A stretch of 10,220 bases of DNA, from positions 1 through 10,220 of the forward strand of contig JAPKEY010000039.1 in assembly GCA_028821815.1 (NCBI GenBank), written 5' to 3'. Below the pieces are notes generated by a model. It was not told the origin of the DNA. It did no database searches and saw only the letters and a list, made by a program, of their open reading frames with translations. This DNA comes from Candidatus Poseidoniales archaeon (GTDB lineage Archaea > Thermoplasmatota > Poseidoniia > Poseidoniales > Thalassarchaeaceae). A program made the position numbers and the translations under genes. Below, piece after piece: positions 1 through 8,100 of the stretch (positions are counted from its first letter, which is position 1; each line of letters starts with the position of its first letter).

Positions 1-441
1 ACCCAAACGGAAGGAGTCTCGCATACCACGTAGAACGTGAGGGGCTTGCGACATGTTCTCCATGCCGCCTGCGACTACAGTGGCAGCTTCACCCAATTGA
101 ATCATCTGTGCTGCATTGACAATCGCTTGCACACCAGAGCCACAGATTCGCGACACTGTGAGCATGGGAACCTCTTGAGGGATGCCAGCGCCTAATCCAG
201 CGTGACGTGCACCAAAGATGGCCTGGTCACAGGTTTGCAAAGCGTATCCCATGACAACATGATCAACAGCATCTGCACTTGTTCCGGTTTTCTCCAATGC
301 GCCCTTGATTGCAATCTCACCTAGTTTGAGTGCTGAGGTATCTTTCAGTAACCCACCGGGTTGACCATCTCCACGCTTACCTCCAGACCATTCACAGAAT
401 GGGGTTCTTGCTCCTCCAATGATGACAACATCTTCGACCAT
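1..441 (-). CDS. Acetyl-CoA acetyltransferase / thiolase, N-terminal part (cut by left edge)
   Basis: Thiolases join two acyl-CoA units or cleave 3-ketoacyl-CoA; family members serve beta-oxidation, acetoacetyl-CoA formation or isoprenoid supply. The visible 147 residues hold the hallmark start (VIIGGARTPF, residues 6-15), the nucleophile region SRICGSGVQA with active-site Cys100, and the glycine-rich GGMENMSQAPH segment at 125-135. The C-terminal part, with the second catalytic Cys and the His, lies beyond the window, so condensing and degradative types cannot be separated. ATG at 441 is chosen because an in-frame TAA (483-481, the stop of the upstream gene) follows a short stretch without another usual start. 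No Shine-Dalgarno (SD) site precedes it. The 39-base gap from the TraB-like gene contains a weak A-rich stretch (GAAAAACC on the minus strand, about 461-468) near the place expected for a TATA box of a leaderless transcript. It may therefore have its own promoter or simply be third in the folP operon. The family call is firm; substrate is unknown. Confidence 0.9.
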   Translation of the reverse strand, partial: MVEDVVIIGGARTPFCEWSGGKRGDGQPGGLLKDTSALKLGEIAIKGALEKTGTSADAVDHVVMGYALQTCDQAIFGARHAGLGAGIPQEVPMLTVSRICGSGVQAIVNAAQMIQLGEAATVVAGGMENMSQAPHVLRGMRDSFRLG

Positions 442-480
442 GATGCGGCGACTGGCATTCGGTTTTTCAACGACACGGCA

Positions 481-1635
481 TTACAGCATGCTACTGATGA
501 TGGCACTTCCTGCAATCCAAGCCCCGGCTGTGGAACCCAAATTTGCGAACGCAGTCACAAGTAAGACGCGACCGACTTTGTTTTTCCAGAACAGAGATAG
601 CCGATCAAGTTTCAAGAATGCTTGCAAATCTTTGGTGGATGGTGCAGCAACTTTCAATTGTACCAAACCGGCGAACCAACCGGCTGCCAACATTGGATTT
701 AGAGATGTAATCGGGCTTGCAATTGCAGCGGTGAGAATCGCCAGAGGGTGCCCTCGAGCAATCGCCGCACCCAGTGCTGCAAGTACGGCATTCAGTGCCA
801 GCCAAGTGATGGCTGCCTCCTTCAGTGAGGCCAAATCCCCTTGTGAGGCAATCCAAGCAAATAGGCCGAGCATGAGGACAGGTATACCCCATTTGACGAC
901 TTTCCAAGCCGGATGTGGTGGGGCGATGTGATTGAGTTCGCGGTAACGTTCTTTGTCCAACACCATGTTTTGGTTGAGATGGTGGGCCACACCTTCGAGG
1001 TGGCCAGCACCAATGACTGCCAGCACCTTCCCTTCATGCCGCAATCGTTGGATACTACCGGCCAAAAACTCGTCACGTTCATCGATGAGAACTTCGCCAG
1101 CAGCGGGCGCCACTTCACGCAATTCCCCCATCAATTGGGTGATTAGATCCGTATTTTCGAGCAATTCCTCAACAGTAACATCCTCTTGTTCACTCTCATC
1201 TTCAAACAATAAAGCAGACATCACTTTCCATTTCTCACGCAATTTCATCTTTCGCCAAGCCCTGCGCAGCGTAATCTGAATATCACGATCGACTAGAGCG
1301 ACTTCTTTCTGAGCTTCAGCGGCGGCTTGTATGGCGGCCAAGAGATCAGTGCCCGGTTTCTCACCTTCTGCTAGGCCCATGCGACGCTGTTCGACTGCAA
1401 GCATCGATTGGAACAGGACCAAGGGGGCTTTTCCTTCTCGCAACACCTTGCCCAACGTTTCGTTGTCAAACCGGTCAGGGTGCATTAGGGCATCCAAGCG
1501 GCTTTTGCACAATTCAACCGCAACAAGGTCTGGCTCATACTCAGCTACTTCACGACGTGCTGCATCGGCACTGGCCTTGGAAATGTGTGCGGTGCCCAGC
1601 AGGCGAAGATTCTCATCAATATCGATTACAGTCAT
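481..1635 (-). CDS. TraB/PrgY (Tiki-like) family protein with C-terminal membrane helices
   Basis: The 384-residue protein has a soluble N-terminal TraB domain and a hydrophobic C-terminal half. TraB-domain marks are LLGTAHIS at about 12-19 (GTAH with His17), VAVELCKSR at about 38-46, an acidic IDERDEFLA at about 184-192 and VIGAGHLEGV at about 207-216. Conserved GTAH, E and GxGH residues are the putative metal or catalytic site of the TraB/Tiki superfamily. Membrane segments are likely at about 247-265, 275-327 (two passes around an RGHP turn) and 356-380. Bacterial PrgY/TraB members inhibit peptide pheromone, and animal Tiki members are metalloproteases; the archaeal function is not established. 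ATG at 1635 is chosen over the TTG one codon earlier because ATG shares one base with the folP stop (TGATG) and GGAG at 1647-1644 lies 8 bases upstream. It is therefore probably translated by coupling to folP. Family call is confident; role unknown. Confidence 0.85.
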   Translation of the reverse strand: MTVIDIDENLRLLGTAHISKASADAARREVAEYEPDLVAVELCKSRLDALMHPDRFDNETLGKVLREGKAPLVLFQSMLAVEQRRMGLAEGEKPGTDLLAAIQAAAEAQKEVALVDRDIQITLRRAWRKMKLREKWKVMSALLFEDESEQEDVTVEELLENTDLITQLMGELREVAPAAGEVLIDERDEFLAGSIQRLRHEGKVLAVIGAGHLEGVAHHLNQNMVLDKERYRELNHIAPPHPAWKVVKWGIPVLMLGLFAWIASQGDLASLKEAAITWLALNAVLAALGAAIARGHPLAILTAAIASPITSLNPMLAAGWFAGLVQLKVAAPSTKDLQAFLKLDRLSLFWKNKVGRVLLVTAFANLGSTAGAWIAGSAIISSML

Positions 1636-2465
1636 CAAGACAACTCCGGGCGGAGGGTAGCCAGAGTGGTTAGCAAGTCAGCATGAGCTTCAACATCGTG
1701 AACACGCAATATGTCCACACCTTCCAACATGGCATGTGCGGCTACACCGAGTGTCCCCGCCAATCTTTGTTCGGTATCTTGTCGGTCCAATAATTGGGCG
1801 AACATGGATTTACGACTGACACCCCAAAGTATGCTATAGTCCGAATCACTACGAGAGTGGAGTAATTCCAAATTATGTGTCAATGTTTTCCCAAATCCAA
1901 TTCCGGGGTCCAAGCATATCAGACCTGAATCAAGACCACTTTCGACTAGTTTTGAGGCGGCTGAAGTCAACGATTTGTAAACTTCTTCGACTACATTGTC
2001 GTATTCTGGGTCTTGCTGCATGTTCCCGGGCTCACCCAGCATATGCATGATACAAACAGCACAACCTCGTTCAATCACGAGGGCAGCCATTGCAGGGTCA
2101 CGTAATCCACTAACGTCATTGACCATGTTGGCTCCTGCATCAAGGGCAGCATTTGCAATCTCAGCACGCCGCGTATCGATTGAAATCAATCCATTTGGAT
2201 TGGCAGCACGCAGTGCTTGGATGACGGGGATGATTCGGGCTGCCTCCTCTACTGCATCGATCGATTCTGCACCAGGTCGTGTGGATTCCCCGCCCACATC
2301 GACCCAATCTGCGCCAGATGTCCACATTTTCAATCCACGTTCAATCGCTGTATCCAAATCAACTCTAGAGGCTGCATGGAAGGAGTCGGGTGTGACGTTT
2401 AGGATGCCCATTAATCGGCACCTTCCATCTGGACGGCGGCGCAAAAAGGGTCGCAAGTCGCCCAT
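1635..2465 (-). CDS. folP: Dihydropteroate synthase
   Basis: It condenses 6-hydroxymethyl-dihydropterin diphosphate with p-aminobenzoate to give dihydropteroate in folate synthesis; it is a cytoplasmic TIM barrel. From ATG 2465 it has 276 residues, the usual family length. Signature segments occur in order: LMGILNVTPDSF (18-29), GADWVDVGGESTRPG (51-65), SIDTR (95-99), NDVSGL (116-121), IMHMLGEPGNMQ (139-150), DPGIGFGK (186-193), GVSRKSM (215-221) and RVHDV (254-258). The pterin and phosphate ligands Asp, Lys219, Arg254 and His256 are all in place, so the enzyme should be active. A TTG 18 codons upstream (2519) keeps the frame open, but the added residues lack homology-like character; ATG 2465 also lies about 28 bases from a TATA-like box, as for a leaderless mRNA. 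It heads a minus-strand operon, its stop overlapping the TraB-like start by one base. Its start codon abuts the start of the divergent membrane-protein gene. Confidence 0.95.
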   Translation of the reverse strand: MGDLRPFLRRRPDGRCRLMGILNVTPDSFHAASRVDLDTAIERGLKMWTSGADWVDVGGESTRPGAESIDAVEEAARIIPVIQALRAANPNGLISIDTRRAEIANAALDAGANMVNDVSGLRDPAMAALVIERGCAVCIMHMLGEPGNMQQDPEYDNVVEEVYKSLTSAASKLVESGLDSGLICLDPGIGFGKTLTHNLELLHSRSDSDYSILWGVSRKSMFAQLLDRQDTEQRLAGTLGVAAHAMLEGVDILRVHDVEAHADLLTTLATLRPELS

Positions 2466-3197
2466 ATGGTGCCCCGGTGGAACGGTATGGTTTATGATGT
2501 GTGGAGAGGGCGTTGGCAACTCGTGGTAGCCGTGGGTGATTCTGAAAGCATGGCACTCGTGCCATTGGATGGTGTAGATGAGGATGGAATCCTTTCTTTC
2601 TCAGACATAGAATCCTATGGGGGGGAATCTTCAGTCCCAACTGCAGATACTCTGGAATTAGCAGAGTCTATTTTACAAAGATTACAGCCAGGAGATCGGC
2701 ATGAGATGGGGCAAATGGTGTATCGAAACGCCATCGCTTCAGGAGTCCTTGTGATGGCTGTGGCATTGTTCTGGTGGCTCACAGTTTCCGTATTTGGTAA
2801 ACAATTGGGCTCCGAAGAAGCTCAACTTTCACTAATTTTCGATTTGAATTACAAATGGGTTTCCGCACTGGTTCCAATGCTGATTTTTGTGGCCACTACA
2901 CTGATGAAGTTGTCACGCGAGAAGAGTCAGCCTTGGGCTGGACTAGTCGCTGGTGCCATGATCATTCTTGCCTTGTTCTTGGCCGTTGAGCCCATCGGCC
3001 ATCTGGCATTTGGTAGTGCACCTCCAATCATGCTCCTCCATTCTGCTCGCCTCATCACATTGGGTGTCATGGTTCACTATTGTGCTTCGATGTTCCTCGA
3101 TGCTTTGTTGCTACGCTGGGTGCGTGATTTACTCGCTAATTTCCCCGTCGACATATCACCTCTCGGTGGTGCTCCCGCTGAGGGGCAGGCTGAATAA
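2466..3197 (+). CDS. Four-helix integral membrane protein, function unknown
   Basis: I do not recognise a family. The first ~85 residues are soluble and acidic, including a D/E-rich VPLDGVDEDGILSFSDIES segment and a helix-like LELAESILQRLQ (63-74). Four hydrophobic segments follow at about 89-110, 130-148, 156-183 and 187-216, with WW, HSAR and WVRD residues at their edges, then a short polar tail. No signal peptide, catalytic motif or transporter signature is visible. The start is uncertain: ATG 2466 (243 residues), ATG 2487 (residue 8) and ATG 2550 (residue 29) are all in frame, and none has a good SD site. ATG 2466 directly abuts the divergent folP ATG, and 2487 is equally plausible. The stop is about 22 bases before the trm56 start, on the same strand, so it probably heads the trm56-carA-carB unit. 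A link to those genes' work is not visible in the sequence. Confidence 0.75.
   Translation: MVPRWNGMVYDVWRGRWQLVVAVGDSESMALVPLDGVDEDGILSFSDIESYGGESSVPTADTLELAESILQRLQPGDRHEMGQMVYRNAIASGVLVMAVALFWWLTVSVFGKQLGSEEAQLSLIFDLNYKWVSALVPMLIFVATTLMKLSREKSQPWAGLVAGAMIILALFLAVEPIGHLAFGSAPPIMLLHSARLITLGVMVHYCASMFLDALLLRWVRDLLANFPVDISPLGGAPAEGQAE
2489..2498 (-). promoter_or_regulatory. Putative TATA box for folP (leaderless-type)
   Basis: On the minus strand the sequence reads ATCATAAACC, centred about 28 bases upstream of the folP ATG at 2465. That is the distance expected for an archaeal TATA box if transcription begins at the start codon. No SD site precedes folP, which agrees with a leaderless transcript. 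The element lies inside the first codons of the divergent membrane-protein gene. This is a pattern match only; no purine-rich BRE is clear. Confidence 0.35.
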
Positions 3198-3219
3198 GCG
3201 GCATCTACGGCCTGATTTC

Positions 3220-3762
3220 GTGCGACCTGATGTTACTGTGGTCAGACTTGGCCATCGCCAACAGCGCGATAAGCGCATCACCAGCCATTTGGGCCTGACG
3301 GCTCGAGCTTTGGGCGCCAATCACTTCGTACTCTGTGGGGATGATGATCAAGGGGTGTTGGATACACTAGCGGATGTCACTGAAAATTTCGGTGGAGGAT
3401 TCTCATCTGAACACCACCCCAAGCCGATGGGCTACCTTCGCCATTTCTCTAAACAGGGGGGTAAAATCGTCCACCTCACGATGTATGGGGAACCACATGA
3501 TTCAGTGACTGTAGATATCCCTACAGATGCACCGATTGCTGTTGTTGTTGGTGGAGTCAAGGTACCCGGTGAGATTTACAAATTAGCCGATTACAATGTT
3601 GCGGTTGGTCACCAGCCACATTCAGAGGTTGCAGCACTGGCGCTTTTCATGTCTGAATTGATGGGTGGCGTCGCCGGTCCTGAACAGTTTGCAGGTGCCC
3701 GTTTACAGATTCAGCCACATCCCTCTGGAAAAGTCGTCATTGACCGGAATGAAGATTCGTAA
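3220..3762 (+). CDS. tRNA (cytidine(56)-2'-O)-methyltransferase, aTrm56 (SPOUT class)
   Basis: This archaeal enzyme uses S-adenosylmethionine to methylate the 2'-O of C56 in the tRNA T-loop, stabilising the D-loop/T-loop elbow. In most archaea it replaces box C/D-guided methylation at that site. The N-terminus has the family signature VVRLGHRQQRDKRITSHL (residues 7-24) followed by GLTARALGA. The C-terminal SPOUT knot, which binds SAM, has VVVGGVKVPGEIYKLADYNVAVG (108-130, two parts: VVGGVKVPGEIY and LADYNVAVG) and then HQPHSEVAALALF (131-143). These regions closely match aTrm56. GTG at 3220 gives 180 residues, the family's length. The frame is open far upstream, but that part overlaps the preceding gene out of frame and there is no ATG between the preceding stop and the signature. 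No SD site is evident. The stop lies 8 bases before the first possible carA ATG, implying co-transcription. Confidence 0.92.
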   Translation: MRPDVTVVRLGHRQQRDKRITSHLGLTARALGANHFVLCGDDDQGVLDTLADVTENFGGGFSSEHHPKPMGYLRHFSKQGGKIVHLTMYGEPHDSVTVDIPTDAPIAVVVGGVKVPGEIYKLADYNVAVGHQPHSEVAALALFMSELMGGVAGPEQFAGARLQIQPHPSGKVVIDRNEDS

Positions 3763-3770
3763 TCAAGTCA

Positions 3771-5129
3771 ATGATTATAACCGGATTTCAGGGAGAGTCC
3801 GAGGGTGCGAAGGTGTCGGTAACAGGGGGCTTCTCTCCCGGTTCTGGTCAAAATGGTGTTTCCAAAGCTTTCATCGCACGAGATGCTGCTGATTTTCTCC
3901 TACCTGGACTTCCACCCCATGACCACCTAGAAGCCAGTGGAAGAGGCGTCTTGTTGCTTGCAGATGGTTCGCGTCACGAAGGCGATTTATTCGGAGCTGC
4001 TAAGATTGCAGAAGGCGAATTGGTATTCACAACCAACATGACTGGTTATCAAGAATCTTTGACAGATCCTTCCTTTGCTGGACAGGTGCTGACATTCACA
4101 TGGCCGTTACTTGGAAATTATGGAATTGCGCCGGGAATTTCCGAATCCTCGGGTGTTTGGCCAAGAGGTGTTGTTTGTCGGGAATTGATGATGGAACCTG
4201 ATCATCGACACTGCATTGGAACCGTTCATGACCTACTTTTGGCACATGGTATCCCTTGCATTTCAGGTATCGATACGCGCGCAGTCACGCGCAGGGTTCG
4301 GGAGTATGGTGTGATTCTCAGTATCTTTGGACCCATTGAAAAGGAAGCCGAGATGGCCGCCATACTGGAAAAGATGGAGTCGCCAGACTTGGCTGATCTC
4401 GCAGATGAGGTCAGTCGAGATGATGCAGTATTCCTCAATGAAGGTGCGACCGACACCGACGGCAATCCTCTACCACGCGTTGCAGCCCTGGATTGCGGAA
4501 TTAAATACAATATTCTCCGCGAACTTTGCACCCGCTTTGAAGTGCTGTGGTGCCCCCCTGATATCGCTTGGTCCGATTTGAAAAGTATCTACAATGTCGA
4601 TGCTCTGTTTGCTAGCAATGGCCCGGGAGACCCTGCACATCCTGGAAAGGCAACAGCAGCTCGACACACATTGGCGCAGGCAACCAAAGAGGGTGTTCCA
4701 GTCATGGGCATCTGTTTGGGTCACCAACTGATGGGGTTGGCGAGTGGATTGCGGACCTACAAGTTACGGTATGGTCACCGTGGTGGGAACCAACCAGTTC
4801 TCGATTTACAAACTCAAAAGGTGAGTATCACTAGTCAGAACCACGGCTTTGCCGTAGAGGACCCAATCAAGGGAATGTTGGCACCGCATCCATCTGGTGC
4901 AAACTCTGGTGAGGTCAAAAATCTGACAGGATGTGATGTAGAGGTCCGATTCGTAAATGCCAACGATCGCACAGTGGAGGGCTTGGATGTCAAGGGACGC
5001 CCGGCATTCACCATCCAATATCATCCTGAAGCGTGCCCAGGGCCGCACGATGCCAATCCTCTATTCGATAGATTTGCAGTACTCATTGAAAATCATCTGG
5101 AGGTGAAAGCAAATGCCAAGACGCGATGA
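3771..5129 (+). CDS. carA: Carbamoyl phosphate synthetase small (glutaminase) subunit
   Basis: It hydrolyses glutamine and passes ammonia to CarB for carbamoyl phosphate synthesis, feeding pyrimidine and arginine pathways. From ATG 3771 it has 452 residues. The small-subunit N-domain begins near residue 57 (GRGVLLLADGSRHEG), with TTNMTGYQESLTDPSF (87-102) and the SGIDTRAVTR loop (165-174). The class I amidotransferase domain starts near 235 (PRVAALDCGIKYNILREL). It has SNGPGDP (282-288), the nucleophile elbow GICLGHQ with Cys315, HRGGNQPV (336-343), SQNHGF (355-360) and YHPEACPGPHD with His418 and Glu420, giving a complete Cys-His-Glu triad. The first ~56 residues are an extension absent from ordinary CarA, which starts at the GVLLLADG strand. 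GTG 3813 (residue 15) is an alternative start, with GAGGG 7 bases upstream and a TATA-like box at 3774-3780. The 3' end overlaps carB by 17 bases. Confidence 0.96.
   Translation: MIITGFQGESEGAKVSVTGGFSPGSGQNGVSKAFIARDAADFLLPGLPPHDHLEASGRGVLLLADGSRHEGDLFGAAKIAEGELVFTTNMTGYQESLTDPSFAGQVLTFTWPLLGNYGIAPGISESSGVWPRGVVCRELMMEPDHRHCIGTVHDLLLAHGIPCISGIDTRAVTRRVREYGVILSIFGPIEKEAEMAAILEKMESPDLADLADEVSRDDAVFLNEGATDTDGNPLPRVAALDCGIKYNILRELCTRFEVLWCPPDIAWSDLKSIYNVDALFASNGPGDPAHPGKATAARHTLAQATKEGVPVMGICLGHQLMGLASGLRTYKLRYGHRGGNQPVLDLQTQKVSITSQNHGFAVEDPIKGMLAPHPSGANSGEVKNLTGCDVEVRFVNANDRTVEGLDVKGRPAFTIQYHPEACPGPHDANPLFDRFAVLIENHLEVKANAKTR
3774..3780 (+). promoter_or_regulatory. Possible internal TATA box upstream of carA
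   Basis: ATTATAA occurs a few bases after the first possible carA ATG. A transcript set by it would begin near 3803, which would remove ATG 3771 and favour GTG 3813 as the carA start, preceded by GAGGG at 3801-3805. This could give carAB a promoter separate from the upstream genes. It is a single AT-rich match in coding DNA, so the evidence is weak. Confidence 0.25.
5099..5106 (+). promoter_or_regulatory. Ribosome binding site of carB
   Basis: GGAGGTGA lies inside the end of carA, with the GGAGGT core 8 bases before the carB ATG at 5113. It matches the archaeal 16S anti-SD over eight bases and is one of the two strongest such sites in the window. It decides the carB start and shows that the 17-base overlap with carA is a true translational-coupling junction. 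Confidence 0.85.
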
Positions 5130-8100
5130 TATCCAGAAAGTGATGATTCTGGGAAGTGGACCCATTCGTATTGGTCAGGCTGCAGAATTCGATTTCTCTG
5201 GTTCTCAAGCCTGTCGTGCTCTGCGTGCTGATGGGTACGAGGTTGTACTGGTCAATTCCAATCCAGCAACAATCCAAAATGACCCTGAAATGGCCGATCG
5301 AATCTATATTGAACCGCTACTACCCGACGTCGTAAAGCGTATTATCGAGATTGAAAAACCCGATGCACTGCTCGCAGGAATGGGTGGACAAACCGCTCTC
5401 AACATCGCCAGCAACTTGGCACATAGCGGCGTTCTTGCTGAATTGGGTGTGGAACTCATCGGCTGTAATTTACGTTCAATCGATGAGGCCGAAGACCGTG
5501 ATTTATTCAATCAAGTTTGCCAAGAAATCGATTTGCCAATCTCACAAGCGATGGCCTGTAATTCGATTGAAGAGGTACTTGCAGCAGCCGATGAACTTGG
5601 CCAATATCCGATTTTGATTCGTCCTGCATTTACTCTGGGTGGCTTGGGTGGTGGCACTGCATGGAACACTGGTGAATTGGTTGAAATTGCCAGTCAGGGT
5701 ATTCTCCACTCACAAATAGGACAAGTCCTAATTGAAGAGAGCATTCTAGGTTGGCAGGAGTTTGAGTATGAAGTCATGCGAGATGCGAATGACAATTGCA
5801 CAATCGTGTGTACGATGGAAAATATTGACCCCATGGGAATCCATACCGGGGAATCAGTGGTCGTAGCACCAGCTCAGACACTTTCTGATCGAGATCATCA
5901 GGGATTGCGAGATGCAGCTCTGCGTTTGATTCGTCGCCTCGACATCAAGGGTGGGTGCAATGTCCAATTCACCGTCAATCAAGACACGGGTGAATTCCGC
6001 GTAATCGAGGTCAACCCTCGAGTGTCCCGTTCTTCTGCACTTGCATCCAAAGCCACCGGGTACCCAATTGCGCGTATTGCGGCATTGATTGCTGTTGGTT
6101 ACACATTGGACGAATTGCCCAATCCAATTACCGGTGAAGGAACAACAGCTGCCTTTGAGCCCACACTTGATTATGTGGTGGTGAAAATTCCACGGTGGCC
6201 ATTTGACAAGTTCCGAACAGCGGATCGAACATTGGGTACTAGCATGAAGTCTACCGGTGAAGTCATGGCAATAGGTCGTAATTTCGAGGAGGCTTTCCTC
6301 AAAGCTATCGCTTCGCTAGAATATGGCCAACCGCATCCGCGCCCACTTACACTCGCGGATGCTAGTGACGGTGAATCGATGGATGAACGTGCCCATGAGC
6401 CACTTCCAAAAGAGACCCTAGACCATTGGCTGAAGGTGGCTACAGACCGTCGCATGGGTGCTTTAGTGGAAGCATTCAGACGCGGCATGGGAATCGAAGA
6501 AGTTCGCGAAGGCACAGGCAACATCACACGATGGTTCTTGCATCGATTCAAGCGAATTGCAGATGTAGAAGCTGAAATAGTTGCAACCGATTGTGATGCC
6601 AATCAAATAACAGAAACACAAATGCGATTTTGGAAAGGACTTGGATTCACGGATGCCCATATTGCTGACGCTATTTCGGGATTCCCTGCCAGTGGCTGGA
6701 ATCGTTTACCCGCTGGACGCACAGAAATTGATGTCATGAAACGCCGGCATGAATTGTCGCTTCACCCTCTCTTCCGAATGGTGGATTCATGCGCAGCTGA
6801 ATTCGCTGCGGTCACACCCTACTACTATGCAACATACGAAGGCGGGGGCGCACCGTTGGGTGTTGATCATGTCCCTGCGGAAAAGAAGGCTGATTGCCGC
6901 CGTCTCGTTGTTATTGGCTCTGGCCCGATTCGAATTGGGCAGGGCATCGAGTTTGACTATGGTGCAGTGCATGCGGTTCAAGCGATTAGAGAAGCTGGCC
7001 ATGAGGCGATTTTGGTCAACAACAATCCCGAAACTGTGAGTACTGATTTCGATACATCCGACCGTCTATATTTCGAACCATTAACTACAGAGTGTATTGC
7101 TGAAATCCTACTGCGAGAAGATGCCGACGGTATCTTGCTGCAATTCGGAGGACAAACAGCGATCAATCTTGCATTGCCTCTCGATGATAGAATGCCCCAT
7201 CTGAGTGAATTTGGCCTAGAGTGTTCTATGCTCGGCACATCACCAGATGCGGTAGATGAAGCCAGTGATCGTGAACGCTTCGAGGCCTTTGGCAAACGCA
7301 GCATCATTCGGCTACCCAATGGGCGAACTGGAAAAACACCGGATGCGATTCGTGCTGCTGTTGCTGAAATTGGTTATCCCGTTCTCGTACGACCTTCTTA
7401 CGTACTCGGTGGCCGGGGAATGGAGATTCTAACCGATGATGCACAGTTGGAGACTTACATGGCTGATGCATATATCGCACCCGACAAACCATTGCTTGTT
7501 GATGAGTATCTCGGCGGGGCAATCGAATTGGATGTTGACGCTGTATGCGATGGGGAAGATGTCCTTGTTGGAGCGGTGATGGAACACCTTGAAGAGGCTG
7601 GAATTCACAGTGGTGATTCAACTTGCTTTATCCCGACACAGAACGTAAGTGAGGAAATACTTGCAAAGGTACATGAATGGACGAAAGCAATCGGAATTGG
7701 GTTGAATATACGAGGTTGTTTCAACATACAATTTTGCATTTGTCGTGACGAACTATACGTATTGGAAGTCAATCCGCGTGGCTCCCGAACATTCCCCTTT
7801 GTGGCCAAGGCAACGGGTATTCCTTTGGCGAGAATTGCAGCACACATTACGATTGGAGAACAATTGGCAAACATGGAAATCCCTCGTCGCCAAACTGATG
7901 TTGTATGTGTGAAAGCCCCGGTCTTCCCCTTCCTCAAACTCCGTGGACTGGATCCTGCACCCGGTCCAGAAATGAAGAGTACTGGCGAAGTCATGGGCAG
8001 CCACGTCAATGCTGCTGCTGCTTATCTGAAAGCACGCCTTGCGACTGAATTACCGGTCCCGACACGAGGCGGTGTGTATCTCACCGTCAAAGATGAAGAC

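Noticed and set aside
419..931. 170-codon plus-strand open frame
   Set aside because: It lies antisense to the thiolase start and the TraB-like gene, both with clear protein signatures; its own translation is Ala/Ser/Arg-rich with no recognisable motif, as expected of a shadow frame.
2466..2519. Upstream TTG start for folP at 2519
   Set aside because: The 18 added residues carry no DHPS feature, and ATG 2465 lies at a better distance from the TATA-like box.
1996..2529. 177-codon plus-strand open frame
   Set aside because: It is antisense to folP, whose motifs are all intact; the translation shows only shadow composition (Ser/Arg/Ala).
2968..3219. Extended N-terminus for the aTrm56 frame
   Set aside because: The frame is open upstream, but this part overlaps the membrane-protein gene out of frame and the product lacks any match to aTrm56, which begins at the VVRLGHR region; GTG 3220 gives the family length.
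6171..6602. 143-codon minus-strand open frame inside carB
   Set aside because: It is antisense to the well-conserved oligomerisation region of carB; no motif or start signal supports it.
5140..6960. Repeated GSGPIRIGQ-coding segments at about 5152 and 6915 as a DNA repeat
   Set aside because: These are the two ancient homologous halves of CarB; the DNA differs at many third positions, so it is not a recent repeat.
7260..7400. Possible frameshift in carB near residues 721-741, where KRSIIRLPNGRTGKT looks atypical
   Set aside because: Alignment by eye to the usual DRE...GI..PP.G segment needs only a one-residue length change and the frame continues into the intact ATP-grasp core, so this is divergence rather than a break.
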